DNA from: DATHWB01 sp040902855
Lineage (GTDB): Bacteria > Actinomycetota > Acidimicrobiia > Spongiisociales > ZC4RG35
Assembly (NCBI GenBank): GCA_040902855.1
Contig: JBBDWN010000171.1
Span: 1 to 12,525 of the forward strand
DNA: 12,525 nucleotides
Direction of reading: 5' to 3'
A program made the position numbers and the translations under genes. Under the pieces are notes generated by a model, which saw only the letters and a list, made by a program, of their open reading frames with translations, did no database searches and was not told the origin of the DNA. Each line of letters opens with the position of its first letter. Positions within the stretch are counted from its first letter, which is position 1. Below are positions 1 to 8,084 of the stretch, one piece after another.

Positions 1-54
1 GACCCCTGCTGCCGAGGAGACCCCTGCTGCCGAGGAGACCCCTGCTGCCGAGGA
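1..54. repeat. 18-bp tandem repeat, three perfect copies, inside rpsA
   Basis: The unit GACCCCTGCTGCCGAGGA occurs three times head to tail (1-18, 19-36, 37-54) and then decays into GGCCCCTGCCGC. Its length is a multiple of three. In the rpsA frame it encodes Thr-Pro-Ala-Ala-Glu-Glu three times, so copy-number changes would leave the reading frame intact. The array touches the window edge and probably continues upstream. Confidence 0.95.
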
Positions 55-1393
55 GGCCCCTGCCGCGGCCGCTCCGGTTCCCGGCAAGGTGGCCATCGTG
101 GCACCGGATCTTTCCGATCTGCCTGACGAGATCATGGACGACTTCGAGGCGGCTATCGCCGCCACTGTCCTCGAGTTCAAAGAGGGCGACATCGTCGAGG
201 GCACCGTCGTCAACGTCGATCAGGACGGCGCCATGCTGGACATCGGATACAAGTCCGAGGGTCTCATCCCCACCGAAGAGCTTTCGATGCGCAAGAACGT
301 CGACCCGAAGGACATCGTCAAGGTGGGCGATCGGGTGGAGGCGCTGGTTCTGAACAAGGAGGACGACGAGGGTCGTCTGATCCTGTCGAAGAAGCGCGCC
401 CAGTACGAGCGTGCCTGGGGCCGCATCCAGCAGGTGACCGATAACAGGGAAACTGTGACCGGAACGGTGATCGAGGTCGTCAAGGGCGGCCTGATCGTCG
501 ATATCGGCCTTCGCGGCTTCCTGCCTGCGAGCCTCGTCGACCTGCGGCGGGTTCGCGATCTGGATCCGTTCATCGGCACTCAGATCGAGGCGAAGGTCAT
601 CGAATTGGACCGCAACCGCAACAACGTGGTCCTGTCTCGCCGGGCGTACCTGGAGGAGGAGCAGGCTGAGCAGCGCACCGCCTTCCTGGACGGTTTGGCC
701 GAGGGCGAGGTTCGCGAGGGCACTGTCTCAAGCGTCGTCAACTTCGGTGCGTTCGTGGATCTGGGCGGCATGGACGGTCTGGTTCACGTCTCCGAGCTTT
801 CCTGGCAGCACGTCAACCATCCTTCCGAGGTGGTAAAGGTGGGCGATAAGGTCACCATCAAGGTGCTGGAGGTCGATCTGGACCGCGAGAGGATCAGTCT
901 TTCGATCCGCCAGACTTTGGAGGACCCGTGGGTCGTCTTCGAGCGGGATCACGAGGTCGGCCAGATCGTGGAGGGCACGGTCATCAAGACCGTGCCGTTC
1001 GGAGCCTTCGTGTCGATCACCGACGGTGTGGAGGGTCTCGTCCATGTTTCTGAGATCGCAGTGCACCGGGTGGAGTCGCCCGAGTTGGAGTTGTCGATCG
1101 GCCAGAAGGTGACGTCGAAGATCACCGAACTGGATGACGAGCGCCGCCGGGTGAGTCTTTCGATCAAGCAGGCGCTTCCGGATTGGAAGGAGCGCGAGGA
1201 GCAGCAGGCTTCTTCGGCTCCTTCGGCTCCTTCGTCCGCACCGTCTTCTTCGGCGCCGCGGAAGCGTCCGCAGCGTCGCGAGTTCGAGCGTGAGTTCGGC
1301 CCGGAGGCCGAAGAGCGTCCGCCGGTGGCGGTGGATGCGTCGCTGGAAGCGATCTTGCAGGAGTTGAAGGAGCGGGGGATCGGTCGCCGCTGA
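2..1393 (+). CDS. rpsA: 30S ribosomal protein S1 (5' end outside window)
   Basis: S1 binds mRNA on the 30S subunit and helps recruit it for translation. The frame is open to the left edge with no stop. The GTG at 89 is therefore probably internal, and the true start lies upstream of the TPAAEE repeats. Counting from codon 89 as residue 1, four S1 RNA-binding (OB-fold) domains lie at about 32-104, 121-184, 205-276 and 290-362. Domains 3 and 4 carry the strongest signature (NFGAFVDLGGMDGLVHVSE and PFGAFVSITDGVEGLVHVSE). A Ser/Ala/Pro-rich linker at about 371-390 leads to a basic/acidic tail ending in LQELKERGIGRR. Four domains is the usual actinobacterial number, against six in Escherichia coli. 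The acidic Pro/Ala/Glu N-terminal extension is lineage-specific low-complexity sequence, probably disordered. The gene is followed by only a weak 5-bp hairpin over its stop codon (1383-1387 with 1396-1400). Confidence 0.95.
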   Translation, partial: TPAAEETPAAEETPAAEEAPAAAAPVPGKVAIVAPDLSDLPDEIMDDFEAAIAATVLEFKEGDIVEGTVVNVDQDGAMLDIGYKSEGLIPTEELSMRKNVDPKDIVKVGDRVEALVLNKEDDEGRLILSKKRAQYERAWGRIQQVTDNRETVTGTVIEVVKGGLIVDIGLRGFLPASLVDLRRVRDLDPFIGTQIEAKVIELDRNRNNVVLSRRAYLEEEQAEQRTAFLDGLAEGEVREGTVSSVVNFGAFVDLGGMDGLVHVSELSWQHVNHPSEVVKVGDKVTIKVLEVDLDRERISLSIRQTLEDPWVVFERDHEVGQIVEGTVIKTVPFGAFVSITDGVEGLVHVSEIAVHRVESPELELSIGQKVTSKITELDDERRRVSLSIKQALPDWKEREEQQASSAPSAPSSAPSSSAPRKRPQRREFEREFGPEAEERPPVAVDASLEAILQELKERGIGRR

Positions 1394-1552
1394 GAGCGAC
1401 ATTTCCTGATCGAACGACCACTGTCTGCAAGCCTTGCGCGACATTCGGGCTCAAGTCGACTCACGGGTACGACGAAAACCCTTTCGGACGGACAGTTGCC
1501 TGTAGCGTCTGGGGTCGGTTCGGGGACGATCCGTTTCGGCACCGACACCAGA

Positions 1553-1558
1553 TACATT
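1553..1558 (+). promoter_or_regulatory. Candidate -10 hexamer (TACATT) upstream of the tad operon
   Basis: TACATT fits the TANNNT pattern of an actinobacterial -10 box and lies in the 257-base spacer between rpsA and cpaB (1394-1650), which holds no supported gene. No good -35 is visible 16-18 bases upstream. Six bases after the hexamer is a GTG (1565) that opens a 22-codon frame, the same geometry as at uvrB. The spacer also holds a small hairpin, GCGCC-GTT-GGCGC (1586-1598), and a wide inverted repeat GTCGGT/ACCGAC (1514-1519, 1541-1546). Neither has a T-tract. This is a position-based guess. Confidence 0.3.
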
Positions 1559-1650
1559 CAGCGAGTGAGCTCCACAGGGACCGTTGCGCCGTTGGCGCGA
1601 TCCGGCCGAGGACCAGGTTGTTTCCGGAGTTGAGCAAATGAGGCGCATTG

Positions 1651-2568
1651 ATGGGTAGGAGAGCGTTGGTCTTGGTGGTGGCGCTGGTTCTCGCCGGTGT
1701 GGCCGCATTCTCGGTCTTCCAATACCTGACGAACATCGAAAACGAGTTTCGTGAGGCGCGGGAGGAGATCCGGGTGTTCCGAGCGGTCCAGACGTTGGCC
1801 GAGGGCACAGAGGGCAACTTCGTTCTGCAGAACCGCGGTGTGTTGTACGTGCCGGGCATCGACCAGCGTGACGATCTTCCCGCCGATGCAATCAGCGCGA
1901 CCTCCGAGGACGACATCGCCCAGCTCCAGCAGGTGCTGTCTGGCCGTGTGGCCGCCGGTCCGATTTCGGCGAACAGTGTGTTGACCGCCTCCCAGTGGGT
2001 GGAGTTGACGACTCAGATCACTCCGCTCGCCGAGCTTCTGGCGGAGGGCACCCAGGCGATCACGATCAGCCCGGGTGCCATCCAGGGTGTGAACGGATTC
2101 GTCCAGGCGGGTGACCGCATCAACGCCATCATCACCCTCGACATCGACTTCGAACTGACTGCTCTCGCCGAGGATGCTCCCGACTTTGGGATTCCGGTGG
2201 AGGAGGATCCCGAAGCCACTGATGAGGGGGCGGTCACGGTCACCTACACCCGTTACGTCCTGCAGGGTCTGCGGGTGCTTGCGGTCGGTAGTGACGTGCG
2301 ACCCGATCCTGATGCCCCGCCGGCGGTCGATGCTATGGGCACCGAGACTGACGCCGCGGTGCAGGCCGAGGGCGGCGCGCCGGTCCCCTCGACGGTGTTC
2401 ACCCTCGAGGTGACGCCGGAGGTCGCCGAGCGGCTCGTGTTCGCCCAGCAGGCCGGCGCTTTGTATTACACCCTGGTTCCGCCAGACTTCGTGGAAGTCG
2501 ATACCCTCGGTGTGACCATCGAGAATCTCTTCGAAGGTGACCTGGTCCAGGATATCTTCGGCGGGTGA
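1651..2568 (+). CDS. cpaB: Flp pilus assembly protein CpaB/RcpC (SAF domain)
   Basis: CpaB/RcpC is an extracytoplasmic Tad-machine component anchored by an N-terminal membrane helix. In diderms it works with the secretin; in monoderms its job is less clear, possibly in the cell wall. The 305-residue product has a short basic N-terminus (MGRR) and one hydrophobic helix at about 4-25. A SAF-like domain follows at about 42-110. The RcpC region begins with AITISPGAIQGVNGFVQAGD near 137-156, the typical 'GFV.pGDrv' motif of the family, and closes with TLEVTPEVAERLVFAQQAG. Two acidic, Pro/Asp-rich insertions (about 171-200 and 215-250) are low complexity. I chose ATG 1651 because TGAGG (1639-1643) sits 7 bases upstream; the TTG at 1648 adds one residue and is less likely. 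It is the first gene of the operon, ending 4 bases before cpaE. Confidence 0.88.
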   Translation: MGRRALVLVVALVLAGVAAFSVFQYLTNIENEFREAREEIRVFRAVQTLAEGTEGNFVLQNRGVLYVPGIDQRDDLPADAISATSEDDIAQLQQVLSGRVAAGPISANSVLTASQWVELTTQITPLAELLAEGTQAITISPGAIQGVNGFVQAGDRINAIITLDIDFELTALAEDAPDFGIPVEEDPEATDEGAVTVTYTRYVLQGLRVLAVGSDVRPDPDAPPAVDAMGTETDAAVQAEGGAPVPSTVFTLEVTPEVAERLVFAQQAGALYYTLVPPDFVEVDTLGVTIENLFEGDLVQDIFGG

Positions 2569-2572
2569 GAGG

Positions 2573-3760
2573 ATGTCCGTGTCGCTGACCGACAACGATC
2601 TGCTCGTCATCGACGAGGATGACGACTTCATCGACGACGCCAAGCGTCTCTTCGATGGCAGGCTTCCGACTGGCCGCTCGATCAGCGACGCCTTGTCCGC
2701 CATCGAGGGCGGGAATCTGCGGATGGTCATTTTGGGACCGTCGTACGCCAGCGATTCCGCCCTCGACGCAGTACGCGATCTGCGCGCCGCCGACCCCACC
2801 CTGATTTCGCTGGTGGTCGCCGAGTCCGTGACCGCCAACCTGCTTCGCTCGGCGATGCAGCGCGGGGTCTCTGATGTGATCGAGGCGCCTTTGACCGAGG
2901 AGAAGATCGCAGCGGCGATCAGCCAGTTCTTTTCCGACACGTTGAAGATGCAGGCGGCCCGGCCTGGCACGCCTGCGCCGTTGGACGCCCCGCAGACGGG
3001 TGAGATCGTCACCGTCATGTCGGCCAAGGGCGGGAGCGGCAAGACGGTCATCGCCACCAACCTGGCGGTACTCCTCGCCCAGGCGGAGGGCAAGACGGTG
3101 TGTCTGGTCGACGCCGACCTCCAGTTCGGCGACGTGTGCCTCGTCCTCCAGTTGGAGCCGAAGTTCACGGTGCTCAACGCCTCGGCCGAACTGCACCGCC
3201 TGGACGAACAGCTCATCAATTCGATTCTCACACCCCATCACACCGGTCTGAGGGTGTTGGCTGCTCCTCTTGAGCCGGCTTTTGCCGATATCACCCCGGC
3301 CGATCTGCTGCAGATCATCGACTTGCTGAAGACCATGTTCGACTACGTCGTGGTGGACACCGCCTCGTCGCTCGACGAGCTGCTGCTGTCACTGCTGGAG
3401 AAGTCCGATCAGGTGTTGATGGTTGTCGACATGGATCTGCCGTCGGTGAAGAACGCCAAGCTGGCTCTAGAGACGTTGCGGCTGCTCAAGTACCCGACGA
3501 ACAAGGTTCGTCTGGTGTTGAATCGCTCGAATGCCAGGGCTCGGCTGGACGACCGCGAGATCGAGGGAGCGCTCAAGGCTCGGATTCAGGCCCGCATCCC
3601 GTCGGATTGGGACGTGCAGGCTTCGGTCAACGAGGGCCGACCCGTGGTGGAGTCGAATCCGAAGTCGAAAGTGTCGAAGGGGTTCGGGGAAATCTTTGAG
3701 CTTGTGACGGGCCACAAGGTAGATGTTGCTTCAGGCGGCGGGTTGTTCCGCCGAAACTGA
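2573..3760 (+). CDS. cpaE: Tad pilus localisation ATPase CpaE/TadZ
   Basis: CpaE/TadZ proteins are MinD/ParA-like ATPases fused to a receiver-like domain; they place the Tad machine at the cell pole or other membrane sites. In this 395-residue protein, about 1-125 is a receiver fold that starts with LLVIDEDDDF. At the position where the phospho-acceptor Asp is expected the sequence reads VILGPS (Gly55), so phosphorylation is unlikely. The ATPase half has the deviant Walker A KGGSGKT (152-158, with the signature Lys152), Walker A' VDADLQFGD (Asp180) and Walker B VVVDTA (Asp262). The start is uncertain. ATG 2573 directly abuts GAGAGG (2567-2572), whereas GTG 2579, two codons later, has a 6-base spacing from it and may be the real start. 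The cpaB stop lies 4 bases upstream, so the two are co-transcribed. Confidence 0.9.
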   Translation: MSVSLTDNDLLVIDEDDDFIDDAKRLFDGRLPTGRSISDALSAIEGGNLRMVILGPSYASDSALDAVRDLRAADPTLISLVVAESVTANLLRSAMQRGVSDVIEAPLTEEKIAAAISQFFSDTLKMQAARPGTPAPLDAPQTGEIVTVMSAKGGSGKTVIATNLAVLLAQAEGKTVCLVDADLQFGDVCLVLQLEPKFTVLNASAELHRLDEQLINSILTPHHTGLRVLAAPLEPAFADITPADLLQIIDLLKTMFDYVVVDTASSLDELLLSLLEKSDQVLMVVDMDLPSVKNAKLALETLRLLKYPTNKVRLVLNRSNARARLDDREIEGALKARIQARIPSDWDVQASVNEGRPVVESNPKSKVSKGFGEIFELVTGHKVDVASGGGLFRRN

Positions 3761-3806
3761 TGAGAGGCTCGCAGACGGGCTCCCGGCTGGGGCCGGCCGA
3801 TAACAC

Positions 3807-3812
3807 GAGGGG
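3807..3812 (+). promoter_or_regulatory. Ribosome binding site of cpaF
   Basis: GAGGGG lies 9 bases before ATG 3822 and fixes that start. The 61-base spacer after cpaE (3761-3821) is the longest gap inside the operon. An ATG overlapping the cpaE stop (ATGA at 3757-3760) opens only an out-of-frame shadow of cpaF. Confidence 0.7.
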
Positions 3813-3821
3813 TCGATTCAC

Positions 3822-5207
3822 ATGGCATCGTTGTCAGAACGGGTTGCAGCGGCAAGAACCAACGAAGTCTCACCGACGAGTGGCCATCGGTCCGAGGCCA
3901 TTCAGGAACTTCGCGGGCGCCTGCATTTCAAAGTTGTGGAGGAACTCGGCCCCACGCTGTACGACCGCCAGATGTCCGATGCCGAGTTGCGGCTCCGGGT
4001 CATGGAGATGCTCGAGTGGGCTGTCGAACAGGAGCAGAGCCTCCCGCTGTCGACCTCCGACCGCAAGGCGCTCCTCAACGAGATCGCATCGGACGTTCTC
4101 GGCTATGGACCGATCGACCCGCTGTTGAACGACCCGGATGTCACCGAGGTCATGGTGAACGGCCCGTATGACATCTTCACGGAGCGCAACGGCAAGCTGA
4201 CGAAGTCCGACATCCGTTTTGTCGACGAGACCCATCTCCGCCGCATCATCGACAAGATCGTCGGCCAGATCGGCCGCCGGGTCGACGAGGCGACGCCGAT
4301 GGTGGACGCCCGCCTCCCCGACGGTTCCCGTGTGAACGCCGTCATCCATCCTCTCGCATTGGGCGGCCCGTTCTTGACGATTCGGAAGTTCGCCGTCGAT
4401 CCGTTCACCGAGCAGGATCTGATCAAGTTCGGAACCTTCGACCAGCGCACCGCAGATTTTCTCCGGGCATGTGTGGTGGGGCGTCTGAACGTGATCATCT
4501 CCGGTGGAACCGGTTCGGGTAAGACGACCACCCTCAACGTGCTCTCCTCCTATCTGCCCGGCGACGAGCGGATCGTCACCGTCGAGGACGCCGCCGAGCT
4601 CCAGCTCCATCAGGATCACGTGCTCAGCCTGGAGACCCGCCCGGCCAACATCGAGGGCAAGGGTGCGATCACCATTCGCGACCTGGTCCGCAACACCCTC
4701 CGTATGCGTCCCGACCGCATCGTCGTCGGCGAATGTCGCGGCGGCGAAGCGCTGGACATGTTGCAGGCCATGAACACCGGCCATGACGGTTCGCTGACCA
4801 CCTTGCACTCCAACTCGCCGCGCGACGCCATGTCTCGCCTGGAGACCCTGGTGATGATGGCCGGCTACGACTTGCCGGTTCGCGCCATCCGTGAGCAGAT
4901 TGCCGCCGCGGTCGATCTCGTCGTCCAGATCAGCCGTTTGAAGGACGGTTCTCGTCGTATCACCCACGTGACCGAGATCGAGGGCATGGAGGGTGACGTG
5001 ATCACCCAACAGGATATCTTCCTGTTCGATCACGGCATGGGCTTCGACGACGAGGGGAAGTCGAAGGGCAAGCTGAAGGCGACGGGCATTCGGCCGTCGT
5101 TCTCTGAGAAGCTGCAGGATCAGGACGTCAAGCTCCCTGCAGACCTCTTCGAGCCCGAGCCGTTCGTTCGCCGCTCCGGCCAAGATAACTATTCCTTGGC
5201 GCGGTGA
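3822..5207 (+). CDS. cpaF: Tad pilus assembly/retraction ATPase CpaF/TadA
   Basis: CpaF/TadA is the hexameric secretion-ATPase (PilT/VirB11 superfamily) that powers Flp pilus assembly at the cytoplasmic face of TadB/TadC. Its 461 residues include an N-terminal helical domain with the family motif GYGPIDPLLNDPDVTEVMVN at about 94-113. The core has Walker A GGTGSGKTTT (228-237; Lys234), an acidic Asp box VEDAAELQL (Glu255), Walker B IVVGECRGGEA (Glu304) and a His box TGHDGSLTTLHSNSP (His321, His329). The C-terminus (FDHGMGFDDEGKSKGKLKATG, then RPSF) is the small beta-rich tail usual in CpaF. Length and all catalytic residues are intact. Its TGA stop overlaps the next gene's GTG start (GTGA, 5204-5207), implying translational coupling. 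Confidence 0.95.
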   Translation: MASLSERVAAARTNEVSPTSGHRSEAIQELRGRLHFKVVEELGPTLYDRQMSDAELRLRVMEMLEWAVEQEQSLPLSTSDRKALLNEIASDVLGYGPIDPLLNDPDVTEVMVNGPYDIFTERNGKLTKSDIRFVDETHLRRIIDKIVGQIGRRVDEATPMVDARLPDGSRVNAVIHPLALGGPFLTIRKFAVDPFTEQDLIKFGTFDQRTADFLRACVVGRLNVIISGGTGSGKTTTLNVLSSYLPGDERIVTVEDAAELQLHQDHVLSLETRPANIEGKGAITIRDLVRNTLRMRPDRIVVGECRGGEALDMLQAMNTGHDGSLTTLHSNSPRDAMSRLETLVMMAGYDLPVRAIREQIAAAVDLVVQISRLKDGSRRITHVTEIEGMEGDVITQQDIFLFDHGMGFDDEGKSKGKLKATGIRPSFSEKLQDQDVKLPADLFEPEPFVRRSGQDNYSLAR

Positions 5208-7162
5208 GAAACCTCCGTCTTCTGCTCGTCGCCTTCCTAGCGCTGGTGGTGGTGCTGCCCGGTGCCGCGTTCGCCCAGACGTCGAGTGCGGTGGTCGAGA
5301 TCGTCAATGTCAACGAACGTCGGTTCTCCGACAACGGCCGGGTCACCTTCGTCATCGAGTTCCGCAATCTGACCGAACCGCTGGATCCCGCCCAACTCCA
5401 GCTCACCGAGAACGGTGTGCCGATCGAGGATGTCGAGATCGACCTGATCTCGAACGTGAGCGTGCCCCAGGGCGTGGTTCTCGTTATCGACGCGTCAGGT
5501 TCGATGGCGGGGCCGGCCATCGAAGCCGCCAAGACTGCCGCCAAGTCTTTCGTGGCCCAGAAGCGGGCGGAAGATTTCATCGCCCTGGTGACCTTCTCCG
5601 ACCAAGTCCAAGTGCTGAGCAACTTCACGACGAGCCGTGGCACGCTCAACTCCCAGATCGACGGGATTGTCGCCGAAGGCGGGACCGCCATGTATGACGG
5701 CATCATCCGGGGGACCGAGCTGTTCTCGTCTTCGACGGATCAGATCCGCAAGAACATGATCGTGCTGTCCGACGGAGCGGATGAGAATTCGACTGCAACG
5801 TTGGCCGACGCCATTGCGGCCGTCGACGCCGCCGGTATCCGCACATTCGGTGTGGCTTTGGAATCCACGGCGTTCGCACCCGACGCATTGCAGAGCATCG
5901 TCGACGCCGCCGACGGTCTCTTCCTGTCGACACTCGACCCTGAGCAGCTTTCCAGCCTGTACGGCCAGATCCAGCAGGAACTGGGCAACACGTTGGTCGT
6001 CCGGTACAACTCTGACCTCGCCAACCCGGGCGAGATCGAACTCGGTGTCCAGTACGGGGCGCTGCAGACGGCCCGGGCGTTCGTTTCGCCCGGCTACACG
6101 GTGTCGACCACGGTTCCCGCCGGTCCGACGACCACGACGACGCTGGTGATGGCCGCCCCGATCCTGATCGAGTCGACCCTTCCAATAGACGCTGAGCTGG
6201 TGAAGATCGGCGCCGCCATGCTGATCGGTCTGACCACAGCGCTCTTCCTGTTTGTCCTCTTCGGCGGGCACCGGGACAGGAACGAGACCACTTACCTGAA
6301 GCGCCTTTCTGCCTACGGCCGGAAGGAGGGCCAGAAGGAGAAGAAGCCGTTCTTCCAGTGGATCCCGCTGGTCGGCCGATTCACCCGCCGCGCCGAGGAA
6401 GAGGTCAAGAAGCGCGGACTGCTGGGGGCCGTGAATGCCACCCTCGAACAGGCCAATATCGCGATGACTGCGGGCGAGGCGATCCTCACCGGTCTCGGTA
6501 TTTCAGTCGTACTCGGTGTACTTACGGCGCTGTTCACCTTCAACATCGTCAATGGCGTGATCGTGGCCGTGATCTCGATTCTGCTGGTGCTCTTTGCGAT
6601 CAACTTCGTCGGCAAGCGGGAGAAGAAGAAGTTCGAAAAGCAATTGCCCGACACCCTCACTCTGCTCTCCACGTCGCTTCGTGCCGGGTATTCGTTGCTG
6701 CAGGCGGTGGAAGCCGTTGCGTCCGAAGCACCCAACCCGACGGCTCGGGAGTTCAGCCGTGCCTTCACCGGAGCCAGGTTGGGTGTCTCTGTGACGGAGG
6801 CTCTCGATGGCATCACGGAACGCACCCAGTCGGAGGACTGGCGGTGGGCGGCGATGGCCGTCGAGATCCAGCGCGAAGTGGGTGGAAACCTCGCTGAGGT
6901 GCTTCAGACAGTGGCCGACACGATGCTGGCACGAAACCGGTTGAAGGGCGAGATTTCGGCTCTCACTGCTGAGGGCAAGATCTCGGCGTTCGTGCTGGGC
7001 TCGCTGCCTTTCGCCATGGCCCTGTTCCTGTGGACGACGAACAGGGAGTACCTCCAGCCCCTTTTTGATGAAACGTTCGGCCGGATCGCCATCGGTTTCG
7101 GCTTGCTCCTCATCGGCGCCGGAATTTTCTGGCTCCGGAAGATCATCGACATCGAGGTATAG
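5204..7162 (+). CDS. tadB: VWA domain fused to Tad platform protein TadB
   Basis: This 652-residue protein joins an exported adhesion-type domain to the TadB inner-membrane platform. A signal peptide (MRNLRLLLVAF... to FAQ, about 1-25) leads an Ig-like stretch (to about 85). A von Willebrand A domain follows (about 90-265) with a complete MIDAS metal site: DASGS at 96-100, Thr161 in GGTAMYDG, and Asp190 in LSDGADE. A Thr-rich linker (PAGPTTTTT) precedes a membrane helix at about 335-355, then the basic segment GGHRDR... that should be cytoplasmic. The TadB part has helices at about 427-470, a T2SSF cytoplasmic domain from LPDTLTLLSTSLRAG (about 482) to about 595, and helices at about 597-613 and 629-646. 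The predicted topology is consistent, with VWA outside and T2SSF inside. The frame is continuous, with no internal stop. The GTG start overlaps the cpaF stop, and no strong ribosome site is visible, in keeping with coupling. Confidence 0.9.
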   Translation: MRNLRLLLVAFLALVVVLPGAAFAQTSSAVVEIVNVNERRFSDNGRVTFVIEFRNLTEPLDPAQLQLTENGVPIEDVEIDLISNVSVPQGVVLVIDASGSMAGPAIEAAKTAAKSFVAQKRAEDFIALVTFSDQVQVLSNFTTSRGTLNSQIDGIVAEGGTAMYDGIIRGTELFSSSTDQIRKNMIVLSDGADENSTATLADAIAAVDAAGIRTFGVALESTAFAPDALQSIVDAADGLFLSTLDPEQLSSLYGQIQQELGNTLVVRYNSDLANPGEIELGVQYGALQTARAFVSPGYTVSTTVPAGPTTTTTLVMAAPILIESTLPIDAELVKIGAAMLIGLTTALFLFVLFGGHRDRNETTYLKRLSAYGRKEGQKEKKPFFQWIPLVGRFTRRAEEEVKKRGLLGAVNATLEQANIAMTAGEAILTGLGISVVLGVLTALFTFNIVNGVIVAVISILLVLFAINFVGKREKKKFEKQLPDTLTLLSTSLRAGYSLLQAVEAVASEAPNPTAREFSRAFTGARLGVSVTEALDGITERTQSEDWRWAAMAVEIQREVGGNLAEVLQTVADTMLARNRLKGEISALTAEGKISAFVLGSLPFAMALFLWTTNREYLQPLFDETFGRIAIGFGLLLIGAGIFWLRKIIDIEV

Positions 7163-7166
7163 GGCA

Positions 7167-8084
7167 GTGGATCCGAGACTTCTCCCCGTCATGCTGGTGT
7201 TCATCGCCATCGTCATACTCGTCGTGTGGATCGGTTTTGCCGTGGTTCGAGTCCAGAAGACCGCAGCCGAGCGTCTTGCCGTCTACGGACGAACATCGAC
7301 GAATCGCGATCAGGTCCTCGATCAACCGTTCGTCGAGCGGGCGCTGGCACCGGTCATTCTCTCGTTGGGCCGGGTCGCCAACCGTTTCACACCGATCGGG
7401 TACCTCGAGAACGTCCAGAAGCGGCTGATATACGGCGGGAATCCGGGAAACGTCGACGCCACGTCACTCGTGCTCGTCAAGGTCATATTGTTCATTGCTG
7501 GTGTGATAGTTGCGTGGTTCTTGAGAGATGTGGGTGATGGTCTCCTGAAGACCCTCACCATCTTCGGCCCACCGCTCCTCGGATTCTTCGGACCCGATGC
7601 CTGGCTGCAACGTCACATTGACGATCGGAAGTCGTCGATGCAGAAGGCATTGCCTGACACGCTGGATTTGCTCGTGATCTCCGTCGAGGCAGGCCTCGGC
7701 TTCGACTCCGCTCTCGCCCGGGTGGTGCAGACGGTGCCCGGACCTTTGTCCGAGGAGTTCTTCCGGATGCTGCAGGAGACCCGGGTCGGAGTGAGCCGGC
7801 GGGACGCCATGCGTCATCTGATGGATCGGACCGACATCGACGAACTGCGCTCCTTCCTGCTCGCCATGATGCAGGCTGAGGCGTTCGGTGTGACGATTGC
7901 CAGGGTGTTGCGGGTGCAGGCCGATGAGATGCGTGTGAAGCGGCGTCAACGGGCACAGGAGAAGGCGTTTGCCGCTCCCGTCAAGCTGGTGTTCCCGCTG
8001 GTGTTCTGCATTTTCCCGTCGCTCTTCATCGTGCTGCTCGGACCGGCGGCCATCCGGATCGCGGACGCCTTCTCCGGAATTTGA
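7167..8084 (+). CDS. tadC: Tad pilus platform protein TadC
   Basis: TadC pairs with TadB to form the inner-membrane platform through which Flp pilin is added to the growing fibre. The 305-residue product begins VDPRLLPVML with a membrane helix at about 5-25, then RVQKTAAERLAVYG. A hydrophobic pair follows at about 105-145, and then the T2SSF domain starting LPDTLDLLVISVEAG (about 162) up to about 280. The end is a helix (VFPLVFCIFPSLFIVLLGP). LPDTL and G-x-x-x-x-x-A-L match the paralogous segment in the TadB fusion. GTG 7167 was chosen because GAGG (7154-7157) lies 9 bases upstream; the open frame reaches further back into tadB but that part is a shadow. ATG 7191 is a weaker alternative that would cut into the first helix. 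Confidence 0.9.
   Translation: MDPRLLPVMLVFIAIVILVVWIGFAVVRVQKTAAERLAVYGRTSTNRDQVLDQPFVERALAPVILSLGRVANRFTPIGYLENVQKRLIYGGNPGNVDATSLVLVKVILFIAGVIVAWFLRDVGDGLLKTLTIFGPPLLGFFGPDAWLQRHIDDRKSSMQKALPDTLDLLVISVEAGLGFDSALARVVQTVPGPLSEEFFRMLQETRVGVSRRDAMRHLMDRTDIDELRSFLLAMMQAEAFGVTIARVLRVQADEMRVKRRQRAQEKAFAAPVKLVFPLVFCIFPSLFIVLLGPAAIRIADAFSGI

Noticed and set aside
1..54. Direct repeats as a CRISPR array
   Set aside because: The units are contiguous with no spacers, 18 bp long and in frame inside rpsA.
1514..1546. Inverted repeat GTCGGT/ACCGAC before cpaB as terminator or riboswitch
   Set aside because: The 21-base loop, 6-bp stem and lack of a T-tract give no support; no c-di-GMP or c-di-AMP riboswitch motif was recognisable in 1394-1650.
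1638..1658. ATG 1638 with a well-spaced GGAG as the start of cpaB
   Set aside because: It is in a different frame and stops after six codons; ATG 1651 starts the family-typical basic N-terminus and membrane helix.
1558..3231. 557-codon open frame on the minus strand opposite cpaB/cpaE
   Set aside because: It is antisense to two genes with clear family motifs, its translation shows no recognisable domain, and it is Arg/Ser-rich with mixed composition as expected of high-GC shadow frames.
3870..5183. 437-codon minus-strand frame opposite cpaF
   Set aside because: It mirrors the cpaF coding frame almost exactly; the His/Val/Asp/Leu-rich product has no domain logic, whereas cpaF has all its catalytic motifs.
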